This document shows positions 1 to 11,325 of a DNA stretch of 64,000 bases, piece after piece. Source of the DNA: Apodemus sylvaticus (lineage: Eukaryota > Chordata > Mammalia > Rodentia > Muridae). Within the stretch, counting starts at the first letter, position 1. Each line of letters opens with the position of its first letter. Both the position numbers and the translations under genes were made by a program. The DNA is taken from NCBI RefSeq assembly GCF_947179515.1, contig NC_067473.1, positions 92,883,850 to 92,947,849 of the forward strand, given 5' to 3'. The notes below the pieces were generated by a model. It was not told where the DNA came from. It saw only the letters and a list, made by a program, of their open reading frames with translations, and ran no database searches.

Positions 1-748
1 AAAAAAGGAAAAAATTCTTTTTGTCATTGAAATATACATAGCATATACAGTGAATGCAAAGACACTCAATGATCCCAGTGGGAAAGACAAACCAAAACAA
101 GGTATGAAAAGTCAGTTGAAATCAGACGAGATGCCACTGGAACAAGATAATTTGCTCTACAAGTGACCACAAAATGCTGAGTCCATAAATGGAAACTATC
201 CCTGTGGTTAAAAGAAACCACACAAAAGGAGAAACTGAACTTCTCTTTGAAGACAGAATAAGATTTAGATGAAGAGAGCAACAGAAGAAACTGAGAAGCC
301 GCAAATAGTTGAAAAGCCACCGTGTTAGCTGTGACCACTGCAAGGTCTTGGAAGAGTGCTCTTTTCTTCCTCACATGATAAGACAAGCCTTAAATTTCCA
401 TCCCGTGTTCCCTATGATCAAGATACTTTTCTTCCATGGCCCTGCAAGCCACCAGAAGTTAGTCATAAAAAGGAAGAATGGGTTTTTTAATATACATCCT
501 TTTCTGGAAAGCTTGCGACATGTAATTCTTTTCTTTGCATAATCCTACCAAAGGAAATTCAATTCTAAAATAATTCAGAGCTGTTTGACTTTTCTACACA
601 TACCAAAGACCCACAATTTATTCTCTCCTAAAGCAAAAGAAAGCTTATTCAACAAAGAAAAGCATCAACAAATCAAAGCTTATGCAGATGTAATTCAAGT
701 AGGGACTTAGACTCCCTCCCAAGCAGCCAACACAGGCCATGTGGTTCT
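1..748. other. Unassigned non-coding DNA
   Basis: AT-rich sequence with no repeat I recognise and no coding signature. Short overlapping open frames lie on both strands but show no family motif. Confidence 0.5.
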
Positions 749-1280
749 GGCTTTAGAGTTCAAAAGGATGCTAGAGTAAAGCAGTTGTGGCATCTTCCTT
801 TAGAGTTAAGGAAAGGTCTTGTGGCAAGGGAGTCCCTGCATGGAGGCCCAGAGGTGCTGTTGTGTTAAGCTGTGAAAGTAAAGCCTGGATTGTGTTGGAC
901 ACCCGAGATGCTGGAGAAGCCAGAGCTATGGGATACCTGCCAAACAGGTCTTCAGATGAAGCCAGCCCAAGAGAGAATTGTGTTGCAGTCAACAAAGCTG
1001 GAAGGGAAGAGGTAACTTTGGTCCAGTATTTCCTCATTATCCTCAATCCTCCCTTTTGGAATGGTAATATATACTCTGTGCCATTGTATGTTGGAAGTAT
1101 ATAATTTGCTTTTGCTATTTTACAGAGAGTTACAATTAAGAGATTTCTTCAAGTATCAAAAGAAATCTGGACTTTTAAAACTATGTTGAAACTGTGAACA
1201 ACTATGGGTTTTTTGAAATTGAATTAAGTGCAGTTTGCCTTATGATATGGCCAGGAGCCTATATGGGCCAGGAAATGGAA
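749..1280 (+). mobile_element. MaLR internal region, 3' part (non-coding ERVL-MaLR)
   Basis: The order of phrases matches the non-coding internal region of rodent MaLR elements: a 'gagtccctgcatggaggcc' block, then 'tgctggagaagccagagc', then 'atgggatacctgcc', then 'ttttggaatggtaatatata', leading straight into an ORR1-type LTR at 1281. The same block is recognisable in reverse complement in the minus-strand MaLR at 12.8-14.2 kb. No gag or pol frame is present, as expected for this family. The 5' LTR is missing, so the element is truncated at about 749. This identification rests on recalled consensus, not on a search. Confidence 0.75.
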
Positions 1281-1701
1281 TGTGGTAGTTTGAATGAAAA
1301 TGGCCATCACTGGCTCTTATATTTTAATGATTTGACTGAAGTCGATGGAATAAATTTGAAATGGAATAATAGGTGTGGTCTTTTTGAAGGTGCGTATATT
1401 TTGAAATTTCAAAGGCCTGTATCACTCCCTCCCTCCCTGTCTCCTCCCTTTCTCTCCCTCCCTCTCTCTCCATCCCTCCTTTCCCCCTCTCTCTGTGCCT
1501 CACAGTTGTTGTCATCTCATCATATAAACCCTCAGCCACTGCTTCAGCACCTTGCCTGCATCCCTGCTTCCATGCTCCCTGTCATGATGGTCAGAGACTC
1601 TAATTATCTTCTGGAAGCAAAAGCCCCAAACTATGTGCTTTCTTTTTTAATTTGTCTTGGTCATGGTGTTTTATCACAGCAATAGAAAAATAACTAAGAC
1701 T
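1281..1701 (+). mobile_element. ORR1-type MaLR LTR
   Basis: Begins TGTGGTAGTTTGAATGAAAA and ends near ATAACTAAGAC, the two ends of ORR1 LTRs. The late part carries the usual 'catgatggtcagagactcta' and 'cttggtcatggtgttttatc' blocks. It directly follows MaLR internal sequence, so it is the 3' LTR of a 5'-truncated provirus. The middle has been replaced or expanded by a CT-rich run (1424-1500). Divergence from the remembered consensus is visible, so it is not a young copy. Confidence 0.8.
1424..1500. repeat. CT-rich low-complexity run inside the LTR
   Basis: About 77 bases almost entirely C and T, built from CCCT and CTCT units, inside the ORR1-type LTR. It breaks the U3-like part of the LTR and accounts for the serine/leucine/proline-rich open frame that crosses it. 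Confidence 0.85.
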
Positions 1702-2425
1702 ACATGCTTAGATATTGCTTGCTTCACTCTCCATTAATGAACAGAGCAATGATGAAAACAATTTTAGCCAGTTTTTAAAGCTTTTTAAAAGTAGACTCCT
1801 TATAAGATATCTTTGTAAATATCTAATAACCTTAACATTCATGATGCTTTTGGTCTTAATTTTAAACTCTAAGTAATTTGCAGAGATGATGGAGGTTTCA
1901 TGTTGGTAATTTATGAAGATTAATAAGTTGAGCCAAGGGAATAGTCCCCTCTTCTTTGGCACAACTATAATCTGAGCAGTCCCATGCCCCTCTGGAATAA
2001 TGTCTATATTTGAAGACATCTTCAAGTTTAGGGTAGATCTAAATTCTTCCAGTGTAGTTTCAGTGTAGCTAAGGTATACTGCTTCTAGATCACAAATGGG
2101 AGGTGTCACTTCAGGTTCTACCTATATATTGTTATCAGTGATAGCAGGGATAGAATTGGCTGTTTGCTGCATAGAGTGAGAACAGAGCGCTGAAGAAGGT
2201 AACACATTGCATGTTAAAGGATGTGGGTGGTTTAGGGGTGTCATATTTTCTCCAGACTGTACACCAGACATTTGGAAGACAGATGCATGGCTCTGAACTT
2301 TATTCAGCCTTTACCTCATTTGTATATATGCTCAAATGAACACCTTTACCTATCTTTACAACAGATCTTTCACCACATCCCAAAATTGGATTCACAAAGC
2401 ACTTACTGAAAACTCATCTTTGGAA
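1702..2425. other. Unassigned non-coding DNA
   Basis: No repeat family or coding feature recognised between the MaLR LTR and the B3 SINE. Confidence 0.45.
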
Positions 2426-2580
2426 TGACAAGATGGCTCAAAGGTTAAAGGCATTTGCTTCCATACATAATGACATGATTTTGCCACCTTTCTGCCATGA
2501 GGCAGAAGGAGAAAGCCACCCACAAATTGTACTTTGACTTATGCATGTCTATGTATATATATACACACGCAAATTAATAG
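2426..2580 (+). mobile_element. B3 SINE (B2/B3 family), old
   Basis: Reads as a diverged B3: 'caagatggctcaaaggttaa' box, 'ggcatttgcttcc', 'gaggcagaaggagaaagcca', 'acaaattgtactttgactta', ending in a TATA/CACA-rich tail. The head is tRNA-derived. No clear TSD is left, consistent with age. Confidence 0.7.
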
Positions 2581-2776
2581 TAATGACAATAAGAAGCATC
2601 TTTTTCTTCTGACAAAATCTTTAGGTCCTGTAAACATCTAGTTGGTTGCTTAGCCATGTTAACATATGAGTCTAGAATGTATACACATGTGTTAAAACCT
2701 AGAGGGAGGAAGAAATGCCTAGCATTGTGGATTCCTTTCTTCCTTCCATCCTTCCTGATTTTCTATTATATATTTT

Positions 2777-3017
2777 TGTATGAGGGGCTGATCTTAGAGT
2801 GCGCTCTACCTCTGAAATATATCACTAACCCAGTTTTAACTTTTAACTTAGGAGCAGACTCTTGTTAAATTGTTCAGGCTTGACTTAAACTTGCTTTGAA
2901 CCCAGATGGCATTTGAATTTGCATCCTCTTGCTTAAGCTTGACAGAAATTGTATTTCTCTCCCACCAAGCCTTCCAAGTAGTTGAGATCATATATGCCTG
3001 CATCACCAGGTCTGGTC
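2777..3017 (-). mobile_element. B4-family SINE (B1-like plus ID-like dimer)
   Basis: On the plus strand it shows a reversed ID-like part (the 'gcgctctacctctgaaatat' block, related to 'gctctaccactgagctatat') followed by a reversed B1-like part ending 'gcctgcatcaccaggtctgg'. That order fits a B4 dimer on the minus strand. It is heavily diverged. Confidence 0.6.
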
Positions 3018-3749
3018 AACATTCTAGAATTAGTCTCATAATTTTTCTGATCCCACTGAGACCTAAATATGGGAAATAACTTTCATTTTATCAAATTTTA
3101 AGCCAACAGATGCTATTTTCATTCTATTATACAATACACTGAAAATACAATGAACAGCTTTTCTATATTTATTATTTGAAGGATTGTCGTAGATTCAATG
3201 CTTAGAAATGTATATGTCTTTCAAAGTCAGAATCTCATAGAATTGTACTACACATCAATTCTACATTTACCCTTCTGCACATGGATAAGATACATTGGTC
3301 ACAATTTCACTTCTTCAATGAAGAAAAAACACTTCAAATTACCAGGGAAAAATAGGCTCAGTTAGCACCCATTTTTCAGAACAGAATCATTCTTGTATAT
3401 TGCTTTAGTAAATGTTCCTTTGCCCAGCCCTACCAACCCTGCTCCTTTTCTGCATAGTTCATCTCTTTCACACAGTCCCTCTGTCCTAGCCTAGTTTCAC
3501 CATGACCATTTGGGGGCTTTACACTGTTTGAAAACACTGCTTACGTTTTTTGGTTCCTCCTCCAGGGTGGTTCTCCACTTGGGACTTTGGTTCTTGACTG
3601 CTACAGGAGGATGATTTAGTGTGGATGAGAACCAGAGCTACTGCAGAGTGGCATCAGCAGCAATGAAGGCTCCTTGACTCTACTGCTTCTCGGATGTCTT
3701 CTTCCAGACAAGACTAAGCTTGTTTGTATATTTGTTAATTTAATGTACA
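3018..3749. other. Unassigned non-coding DNA
   Basis: No recognisable repeat or gene feature. Confidence 0.45.
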
Positions 3750-3903
3750 GCTGTTTGTTTCGGGGAGCATATAATGTGTATGGAGGTGAGCAAATAACTT
3801 GAAGGAGTCAATTCTCTCCTTCCACTTTGTGGATCCCATGAAGAACTCAGTTTGCCAAGCTTAGAGGCTTTCTCCTTTATCTGCAGAGCCATTTTACTAG
3901 TCC
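3750..3903 (-). mobile_element. B3 SINE, reverse orientation
   Basis: The reversed B3 order is clear: 'ggagtcaattctctccttcc', 'actttgtggatcccatgaag', 'aactcag', then 'tgcagagccattttactagt', the reversed head. Diverged, with no TSD seen. Confidence 0.65.
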
Positions 3904-4088
3904 AAATATCTGTATATCAAAAAAAAATCTTAATATTTTATATGTATATAATCCTAAGTTTTTATTAAACTGTTAATAAATAATTCATATTCTTCCTTCT
4001 GGAAGCTTGGAATACAGGCAAGATAACTCAACATACCGAGAGGATTCTGGATGAAACCCAAGTATCACCAGTACTGAAAGAATTGAAT

Positions 4089-4100
4089 AAGTATACAGTC
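4089..4100. repeat. Left TSD of the 5'-inverted L1
   Basis: AAGTATACAGTC. It is repeated exactly at 5545-5556, just after the A-rich tail of the L1, so the two copies bracket one insertion. Confidence 0.85.
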
Positions 4101-4361
4101 CTTTTTCTAGTTCCATCTATTTGCTTGTAAAACTCAGGAGGTCCTCATTCTTAATAGCTGAGTAGTATTCCATTATGTAAATGAACCACATTTTCTGTAT
4201 TCATTCTTTAGTCGTGTGACATCTGGCTATGATAAATAAGGCCACTGTGAACACAGTAGAACACATGCTCCTGTGGCATGGTGGGGATTCTTTTGGGTAT
4301 GTTCCCAAGAGAGATATTGCTAGGTCTTCAGGTAAATCTATTTCCAATTTTCTAATAGAAA
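4101..4361 (-). mobile_element. L1 ORF2 C-terminal fragment, inverted 5' segment
   Basis: Reads on the minus strand as the end of L1 ORF2: the stretch coding for the 'ALFIIA' segment near its C-terminus, then the 'gaatactactcagctattaa' segment. The frame is broken by substitutions. Its downstream end sits against the left TSD, and the next bases of the same L1 continue at 4362 in the opposite orientation. That is the arrangement left by twin priming during one insertion. Confidence 0.85.
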
Positions 4362-5544
4362 ATATCATTCTGGGTGATACCTGGGTGAGGTAACTCAGAC
4401 CCAAAAGGACATGCATAGTATGTACTCCCTAATGACTGGATATTAGCCAAAAAAAAAAAAAAAGAAAGAAAGAAAGAAAATGGAGAATACCCAAGATACA
4501 GTCCACAGAACTCAAAAAGGTCATCAACCTGAAGGGTCCAATTGAGAACCTTAGTCCCATTTGGGAGGGAGAAGAAAGCAATCACAAGTGGGGAGGAAGG
4601 GAGGGATCTGGGAGGGAAATGGACAGGGATTGTTGGGGAGAGGGGAACCTAATCTGGTATTGGGTGAGGGAAAAGGATTGAAGCCTGGAGGGCCAACAGA
4701 AAAAATAGAAACAGGCAACCTCAGGAGATAGGAGGCTGGGGAGAACTCTCCAGAATACACCAGAGAACTGGGAGACACTCTCAGAACTCAAAAGGAGGGA
4801 CCTTAAATGAAATGCCGTACAGTGTGGAGAGGAACCTCCAGTAGGAAGATGGGCATCAAGAGAGGGAGGGGGTTGCCATCCTACAGACAAAACTCTGACC
4901 CATAATTGTTCCTGTCTGAAAGAACTGCAGGGATGGAAATGGAGATGAGCCTGAGGAAAAGAAAGTTCAGCAATGGGATCAAAATGGGATCCAGCTCAAG
5001 GGAGGTCCCAAGTCCTGACACTATTACTGAGGCTATGGAGCGCTCACAAAATGGGACCTAGCATAACCACACTCCACAAGACCCAATGAGCAGCTGAAAG
5101 AGTCAGGTGCAGATATTTGCCCCCAACTAATGGACAGAAGCTGCTGACCCCTGCGGTTGAATTAGGGAAAGGCTGGAAGAAGCTGAGGAGGAGGGCAACC
5201 CTGTAGAAGGACCAGCAGACTCAATTAACCCAGACCCCTGAGATCGCTCAAACACTGGATCACCAACCAGGCAGCATACACCAGCTGACATGAGGCCCCC
5301 AGCACATATACAGCAGAGGATTGCCAGGTCTGGGTTCAATCAGAGAAGATGCACCTAACCCTCAGGAGACTGGAGGCACCAGGGAGTTTAGAGGTCTGGT
5401 TGGGTGGGGATTGGGAGTGGGGATCCTCGTGGAGTCAAGTGGGTAGAGAGGAGGTTTGGGATGTAGAACAGTCAGAGGTTAGACAGGGTGGGAAATAAAA
5501 TCTAGAGTATGAAAAATAAAAAAAAAAGTAAAAGACAAAACAAA
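4362..5544 (+). mobile_element. L1 3' end and 3' UTR (Lx-like or other older type)
   Basis: Starts at the ORF2 codons coding for 'N-I-I-L-S-E-V-T-Q' (degraded), passes the end of ORF2 at about 4446, and continues through a purine-rich 3' UTR of about 1.1 kb to a tail of A-rich sequence at 5509-5544. The 3' UTR is unlike the F-type UTR of the L1s at 42-47 kb, which suggests an older or different subfamily. Its own polyadenylation signal lies near 5493. Together with 4101-4361 it forms one insertion bounded by the 12-bp TSD. Confidence 0.85.
4449..4480. repeat. A-run followed by GAAA units inside the L1
   Basis: A stretch of 15 A followed by AGAAA-type units at the end of ORF2, where the related L1s in this window have only a few A residues ('ttagcccagaagctcggaat' type context). 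It is an internal expansion, not the element's tail. Confidence 0.8.
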
Positions 5545-5556
5545 AAGTATACAGTC
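5545..5556. repeat. Right TSD of the 5'-inverted L1
   Basis: Second copy of AAGTATACAGTC, identical to 4089-4100. Confidence 0.85.
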
Positions 5557-6845
5557 TTAGCCCATTCTCAGCTTAACTTGATCATCCACCAAAGCCAAAG
5601 TATGATCTTGGTTTTATTTTATGTTGCATTAAAAACCTCAAAACATTTCAGTTTGAATTTTCAAAGTGTTCAATCTAGATTTCTAAGACTGCTTGATGTT
5701 ATGCAATTCTCCATTATAATTTGTGTCTTGATCATTTTAAATAATCTAACATAATAAAGGCTTATGAATCAAGACCAATGTATTTATTTCTATACTGACA
5801 AAGCAAAAGCACGAGCTGTACAAAGGTGGAGAAATACAATTGAGGGCAAGAAAAGCCGCAGCAGCACACCGTTCGCTCACTTCATGCTGTTTTTCTCTGT
5901 GCCTCTGAGTTGAGAAAGAAAACATACAGAGAGAAGGAAAGCAACGCAAGGGAGATGAACGGCAAGAAGGCGTTTATTTTTCCAAATTTCAATATTGCAG
6001 ATTTGCATTATGGCTAGACTAAGGTCTTCCATATAGAACTGGGCCATGTTTGAAGATTAATTAAGAGCAATAAAAAAAACAACACTGTGATTAGATCGTC
6101 AGATACAATAGCCAAACCGAGAAGCAGGTAGGGGCTGATTCTCAGCATGGTGGGATGGGACAAACATGCTTTTCTGAATCATGATACTGCAGGGTTTCAC
6201 CAGCCTGCTCTGTCCTCACCATCTGAGCTGTGTGTGCCTGGCATTAACACAGTCTTTCCTTAACATATTCAGCCTCAAACCTTCCCAACTTCATCTACAA
6301 TAAACAGCACACGTGTAATTTTGTTAAAGTCTATTCAGAAGAAAATTGTAAATGGGTTTGGGTTAGGCAGCAGCTGTTTCACATTAGCAGTGGGAAAAGC
6401 TTATTCATATTTTCAGTGTTAGAAAGTCTGAATGGCCACATTATTTGTCTCAACAGTACAGAACAGTTTGGGAATTTTTTTTTGCTAGTACCTTAAATGT
6501 TATAGAATACATATGTTATGCTTGACTGTGAAAAATGAATTTAACCCTCTATAAGCCCACAGTTCTCTAAACAGCAGCAAAAAATACCTTTTGAATTTCA
6601 ATTATTTCAATATAGAGACTTGAAAGTTAAGTAATTTGGATTTCCGTTACCCTAAACCATTCTGACTTAATTCACATGGATCAAAATGAATATTGATTAA
6701 AAAGGGTTTTTGTCTGTGTGTACAAAAGTGTGTGTCTGTTTCTGTATGTTTCCTCATTGACTTTTTTCCTGTTTGTTTGCTTGCTTTGTCTTATTTTGGA
6801 TTTATGTATTTATCTATTTATTTATTTATGAAGCCTAATATTTAA
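5557..6845. other. Unassigned DNA with few recognisable repeats
   Basis: About 1.3 kb with no repeat family I recognise. It includes ordered-looking AT-rich stretches with an octamer-like ATTTGCAT at about 6001-6008 and TTAATTAA at about 6057-6064. No coding feature can be supported. Confidence 0.4.
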
Positions 6846-6990
6846 TAACAAAAGAGAGAGAAAAGGGGGTAGACTTAAGTGGGTGGGAAGGTGGAGAGGA
6901 TCTGTGAGGACGTGGGGAATAGGAAATCATGATCAGAATATATCGTAGAAAATAATCTATTTTCAATTTAGGAAAATAATAAAACAGGAC
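6846..6990 (+). mobile_element. Old L1 3' end fragment (Lx-like)
   Basis: The order 'gggtagacttaagtgggtgg', 'gaaggtggagaggatctgtg', 'aaatcatgatcagaatatat' matches the terminal 3' UTR of older rodent L1s. It is diverged and severely 5'-truncated. Confidence 0.6.
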
Positions 6991-7062
6991 TTGGAAAATT
7001 TTCTCTTGCTGATACAAAATTATAAGGTTGTATAAGTGATAACAAAATATTATATTCCTAGG

Positions 7063-7260
7063 GTGAACAGAAGCCAGCCCGAGGCCTGCCCACTGGGCAC
7101 CACTACCATGTATATGTGGTAGAGAGATGGGAGAGAAAGAAAAGCGAGCCCTTTATGCAGTATGAAGAGAGGCAGACTGGAGACCTGACAGCAATGAGGG
7201 AGAGGGAGCACTGTGCCCTGGGGCCATGAGTATGACTGGGACCATGCTGCCACTGAGCTA
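7063..7260. other. GC-rich island of unknown origin
   Basis: A roughly 200-base block that is clearly richer in G and C than its AT-rich flanks, ending at a run of T (7261-7268). It has the look of a dispersed repeat fragment, but I cannot assign a family or an orientation. Confidence 0.3.
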
Positions 7261-7391
7261 TTTTTTTTTAACTAATTTTCTAAAACCTATCTTTGAATGG
7301 CTTGTCAGAAAATCATCTACTTCCAATTTATTTGTTCTTGGATTTTAAGGGCACATTAGAATGACTTCCAATTTTTTTATCTCTAAATGTA

Positions 7392-7392
7392 A

Positions 7393-7421
<29 letters not shown>
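7392..7421. repeat. (AC)n microsatellite
   Basis: About 15 AC units, near-perfect. Confidence 0.95.
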
Positions 7422-7423
<2 letters not shown>

Positions 7424-8204
7424 CTTGGCATTAATTTAAGCATTCACCTTAGAACCTTATCTGTCTTTTTCCCCCTGTGGTTTGTTTTCCCGTAATGTTC
7501 AGGAGCTGGACTTTGTCACAAGAATTCAACAATGATCAGAGATGCTGCAGCATGTTATATGATAAATGTTACACATGTCTCTAAACCACATGTGGGCTTA
7601 ATTTTGAGCAGAGAAGAAGATAAGAGCAAAGATGGCAACGGGCCGTCTGGAAAGCACCCTGAAGGGTGCTTGAGCTTGCCTCTTAGCTCAGGTGTGTAAC
7701 AAACACGTGCGGGATCTGTAAAGGATTGATACATTTTAAAGCTCATTTTGATAATTATACAAAAATCTTGTGGAACTTACTTAGTAATCTTTCACAACAG
7801 TCAGGGGATGCAATGGTATCTTAGATTAAAAAAAAGCAGAGACGGAAGAGGTCTGAAGTATGTGGAACATAGGTCACATATGTTAAATTAAAATGAGCCC
7901 ATATCCATAGTGGATAAGTTATAAAAATTTTAGGAGAGACATCAAGCATGACGTAAATGTATATGTGGAGGGAAATGCTATATCTAAATAAATATACCCA
8001 GGTGAAAGGATTTTAAAATTATGATAGCTCTGGGGATAGTGATCAAAGAGGGATCTTAGATAATCTTTGAGCAGTTGTCATAAGCAACTTCACTTGGACT
8101 CATGCCTGTTAAAAGTTGTAGCCAGGACACATGTTGAAAGAGGCTATATCTTTAAAATTAAGAATCCTGCTCTGCTGGAACCATAGTAATTATGCCCCCC
8201 AAAA
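7422..8204. other. Unassigned non-coding DNA
   Basis: No repeat or gene recognised. Confidence 0.4.
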
Positions 8205-8676
8205 TAAGGCACTACCCATCAAAGGCTCCATCGCATGAAATATAAATATATTTGAAAGGCTCCCTCAGCATCACCAGTACCTGGTACACATTTCAACGTC
8301 TACATTCGCATCCTACCCTTCCCTCTGCCAGCTCCTCCTTATAATCCACACGGTCTGTCCACTGAAGACTCTCTCCTCCCTGGCTGTCCTCTCTATCTCT
8401 CTAGCTCACTATGCTCTACTCCCTATCACTTGCTGTCTCACTATTTCCTCCGCTCTCTCCCGATCTCCCACTTCTCTAGCCCTGGCCATGTCCAGTCCGT
8501 TCTCTTTTCTTTCTACTATGGACCCTTCCAGATACTTCTGGATATTTTTCTCTTTCATTCATAATAAAAACCCTTCTCTTCGAGGCCAGCCTGATCTACA
8601 GAGTGAGTTCCAGGACAGCCAGGGCTACACAGAGAAACCCTGTCTCTTTACTCTGCCTCTCACATACAGTGATGTG
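8205..8676 (+). mobile_element. LTR-like repeat, copy A
   Basis: Shares an ordered set of blocks with 24840-25510: 'ggctccctcagcatcacca', a long C/T-rich middle, 'tggccatgtcc', 'gacccttccagatacttctg', then AATAAAAACC at about 8563. The pyrimidine-rich body followed by a polyadenylation signal is typical of an ERV LTR, but I cannot name the family. The short region after the AATAAA is replaced by a B1 fragment (8582-8646). The downstream bases 'tttactctgcctct' resemble copy B's continuation. Confidence 0.55.
8582..8646 (+). mobile_element. Truncated B1 fragment inside copy A
   Basis: The 3' half of a B1 from 'gaggccagcctgatctacag' to 'gagaaaccctgtctc'. It lacks the 5' half and the A-tail, which is unlike a normal B1 insertion. 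No TSD is visible. Confidence 0.85.
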
Positions 8677-9304
8677 ACCTGAGTGAGGGAAACATTAGCT
8701 AAACCATAGACCTCTTGAGACAAAAGAACTTCATAAAGCCAGACTGAACTTTACAAACTACTTAAGCAGACTTTTCCTTAGACTTGTCTTTATTTGTCAT
8801 CCATAACATCCACAGATTTTGCAGAAGAGAAATTTTTTAATGCATATTTTTAAAGTATTGGTTTCTAAGTCTTTCACAGACACTGATAAATTATTTCCAT
8901 ACACCTTTGAGTTTGGTGTGATGCCCTGGCCATGGGCATCAGAAGCCTTATCACCCATCACCCGTATTACCCTGACGTCCCTTCCAATTGCAAAGTGTTC
9001 TTTCTAAGAAGTTGGAAGACTACTCCACTGTTCTTTTTCCCTTCAACAAATTTCTCCAAAGGAATACTTTCTCTTGTGTGATGCTTAAAATGCACCTCAT
9101 CATTAGATACTTGTTAAAGAATTGGTCACATTTAAATTGAACATCATTTTATGAAAATCTTCTCATTTATCTTGTTAAACTGACATACATAAGGACAAGG
9201 GGAGAAAGTTACATGTTCTGCAGTACATTGGCCTCCCTGAGATTATTTGTTTGCCAAAGACCTTTTCCTTGTCAAGCAAACATTGATCTTAACTAGTATA
9301 GCTC
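8677..9304. other. Unassigned non-coding DNA
   Basis: No repeat or gene recognised. Confidence 0.4.
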
Positions 9305-9468
9305 AAGAGGAGAAATGGTTCAGAGATTTGGAACGCTAGCGGTTCTCCCAGAGGACCCAAGTTCAGTTCCCTGCACCCACATGATGACTTACAACCATCT
9401 GCAACTCCAGTTCTACTTATATATATTTGGGCCAAAAACTCATACAAATGAAATAAAAATAAATCTTA
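9305..9468 (+). mobile_element. B2 SINE
   Basis: 'ttctcccagaggacccaagt', 'tcagttccctgcacccacat', 'acaaccatctgcaactccag', then an AATAAA-rich tail near 9451-9468. The second block is the B-box region of its tRNA-derived pol III promoter. The 5' box is degraded. Confidence 0.85.
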
Positions 9469-11325
9469 ACACAAACAAACAAATCGGTGTATACCTCAGA
9501 ACAAAGAAATGCTAAGCTTCGAAATCAAGAACAGGCAACAGGGATAGAGGTGGATCTAGTAGATGAAAAAGATTGCAATGAAAAGAAAAATTCTCGTGCC
9601 CATCTAAAATGAAAACTACAGGAAATCAGCCTGTTTCTATATTAGAATTATTACACTATCTATGTGAGATAAACTGTTTCCTGTGCTGAGAACCTTCCTA
9701 CCACCATAGCTGCCATTATCCTTTGTTATTGTACCAACACATCATCTTACTCTTCTTTGGGGTTTGCATTGGCATAACCTATTCTAGCTCCAGTAGCCTG
9801 TCCTTTCAAGCTGGAAATGATAGAACTTCTGCCATGTCAGCTGGGGTTTGTTAAGGGTACAGGGGAGCAGATCTTGTTTCCCTAGCTTCAGGTAAGATTC
9901 TGACTAGTCAAATGTTATTTTCCCCCCTTAGAGAAGTTGAAGAAGGAAGAGATGTCAAAGAAATGAGGGCTGAAGGACTCTTGAATGGTCTGGTGTCCCA
10001 TTTACCTTTATTTTCCAAACATATAATAATACTTTATATGTTTGAGAATGTAAAATGAGAAAAGTTCTGAATGCCCTTTCCTTTTACCCAGTCAAACTTG
10101 AGAGAACTTCCAAGGTCATAGAATGCCAAGACTGTGACCTGGGAGTATCTGTGACTACCTCCAAAATGTAGTTCTCCAAAACAGTCAGTCTCTCCACGTT
10201 GTTCACACCCCGAGGAATGAGACTGACGTGCGGAAGACCCATGTGAGGGTAGACTGACATCTGTGCACATGTCAAGACTTGGGCAGATGGACAAGTGTTC
10301 ACATGTCGGCATGCAGTAGGACCACAGCTAGAGCCAAAAGGAAATATTCCTTCCTCTCATTGAGCTTTGAATTTTAAAATTATTTTTTCTGTAAGCAGAA
10401 AAGAAAATCTTCAGATTCAGGGATTGTGTGTGCTGTGAAAAGTCCTATGAATTGTCAACTATAAAACTGGAGCTCAAACAAGTCTCCTGAATTCTGAGTC
10501 TGTCTTCATTTATGATGCCACAGAAAAGAGGAAGACAGATGACTTGGGGAAGAAGTGTCATATTATTCCACACTTTGTTTTATTTGAAATTTTATCCAAA
10601 AATTTAGCAAGAAAAATAAAAGGCCTGATTTCATAAATGAAGAACTAGAGCTGTAAGTCATGGTTTGGGACATTTTAATAAAAGAGAGATGTCCCCATAT
10701 TCAAATCAGTCTACAGGAAGACTGGGTTCCCTACATCCAGATATAAAGTTAATGAAGAGCAAATGAGAAGCACCTAGTCCTAATGGCAGAGGAAGAAGCA
10801 TTTGGGGTTGAGCTATTAGCTCACAGGAAAATAAATCATGTTCTCACTGAGAGACTATTTCCCTTCCTCTACATGAAATTGCTAAAATCTCCACTATAAC
10901 TTTTCCTAATGTTTCACAGATGCATTGGTGTAGCAAGTCAGGAATGGAAATGTTCTGGAATTAGAATAAAAAATAAAATGCAGGAATAAGTTACATGCAA
11001 ACTAAAAATTGTGCTAAGGAATGCAGAAAACTATCTAAAGAAGAGATACAGCCCCCAATCCCTCAGGAAGGGGAAAAAAGCAAAATGTCATCAGTGGCTT
11101 TGTTGTAAAGGTGAAATAGCATTTACATGTCAACAGGTCTCAAGCCATTACATAGAAAACAAGAGTTAACAGCCAAGGTGCTCAGTGATGCTGCAGGATA
11201 GTCGGCATCTCCTCCTCTCCATTACCCTCCTCTGCTGATTCTTTTAGCCCTCATTACTATTATTTTGAAAAAAGCACCTTGTGCAAGGACAAGTCTATAA
11301 GGAGGTATGTAGGTCTATCCCCCTG
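9469..11325. other. Unassigned non-coding DNA
   Basis: Nearly 1.9 kb with no repeat or exon I recognise. A minus-strand open frame at 10034-10312 has no family motif. Confidence 0.4.

Noticed and set aside
1194..1685. 163-codon plus-strand frame
   Set aside because: It runs through MaLR internal sequence, the ORR1-type LTR and a CT-rich run; the proline/serine/leucine stretch is the simple repeat.
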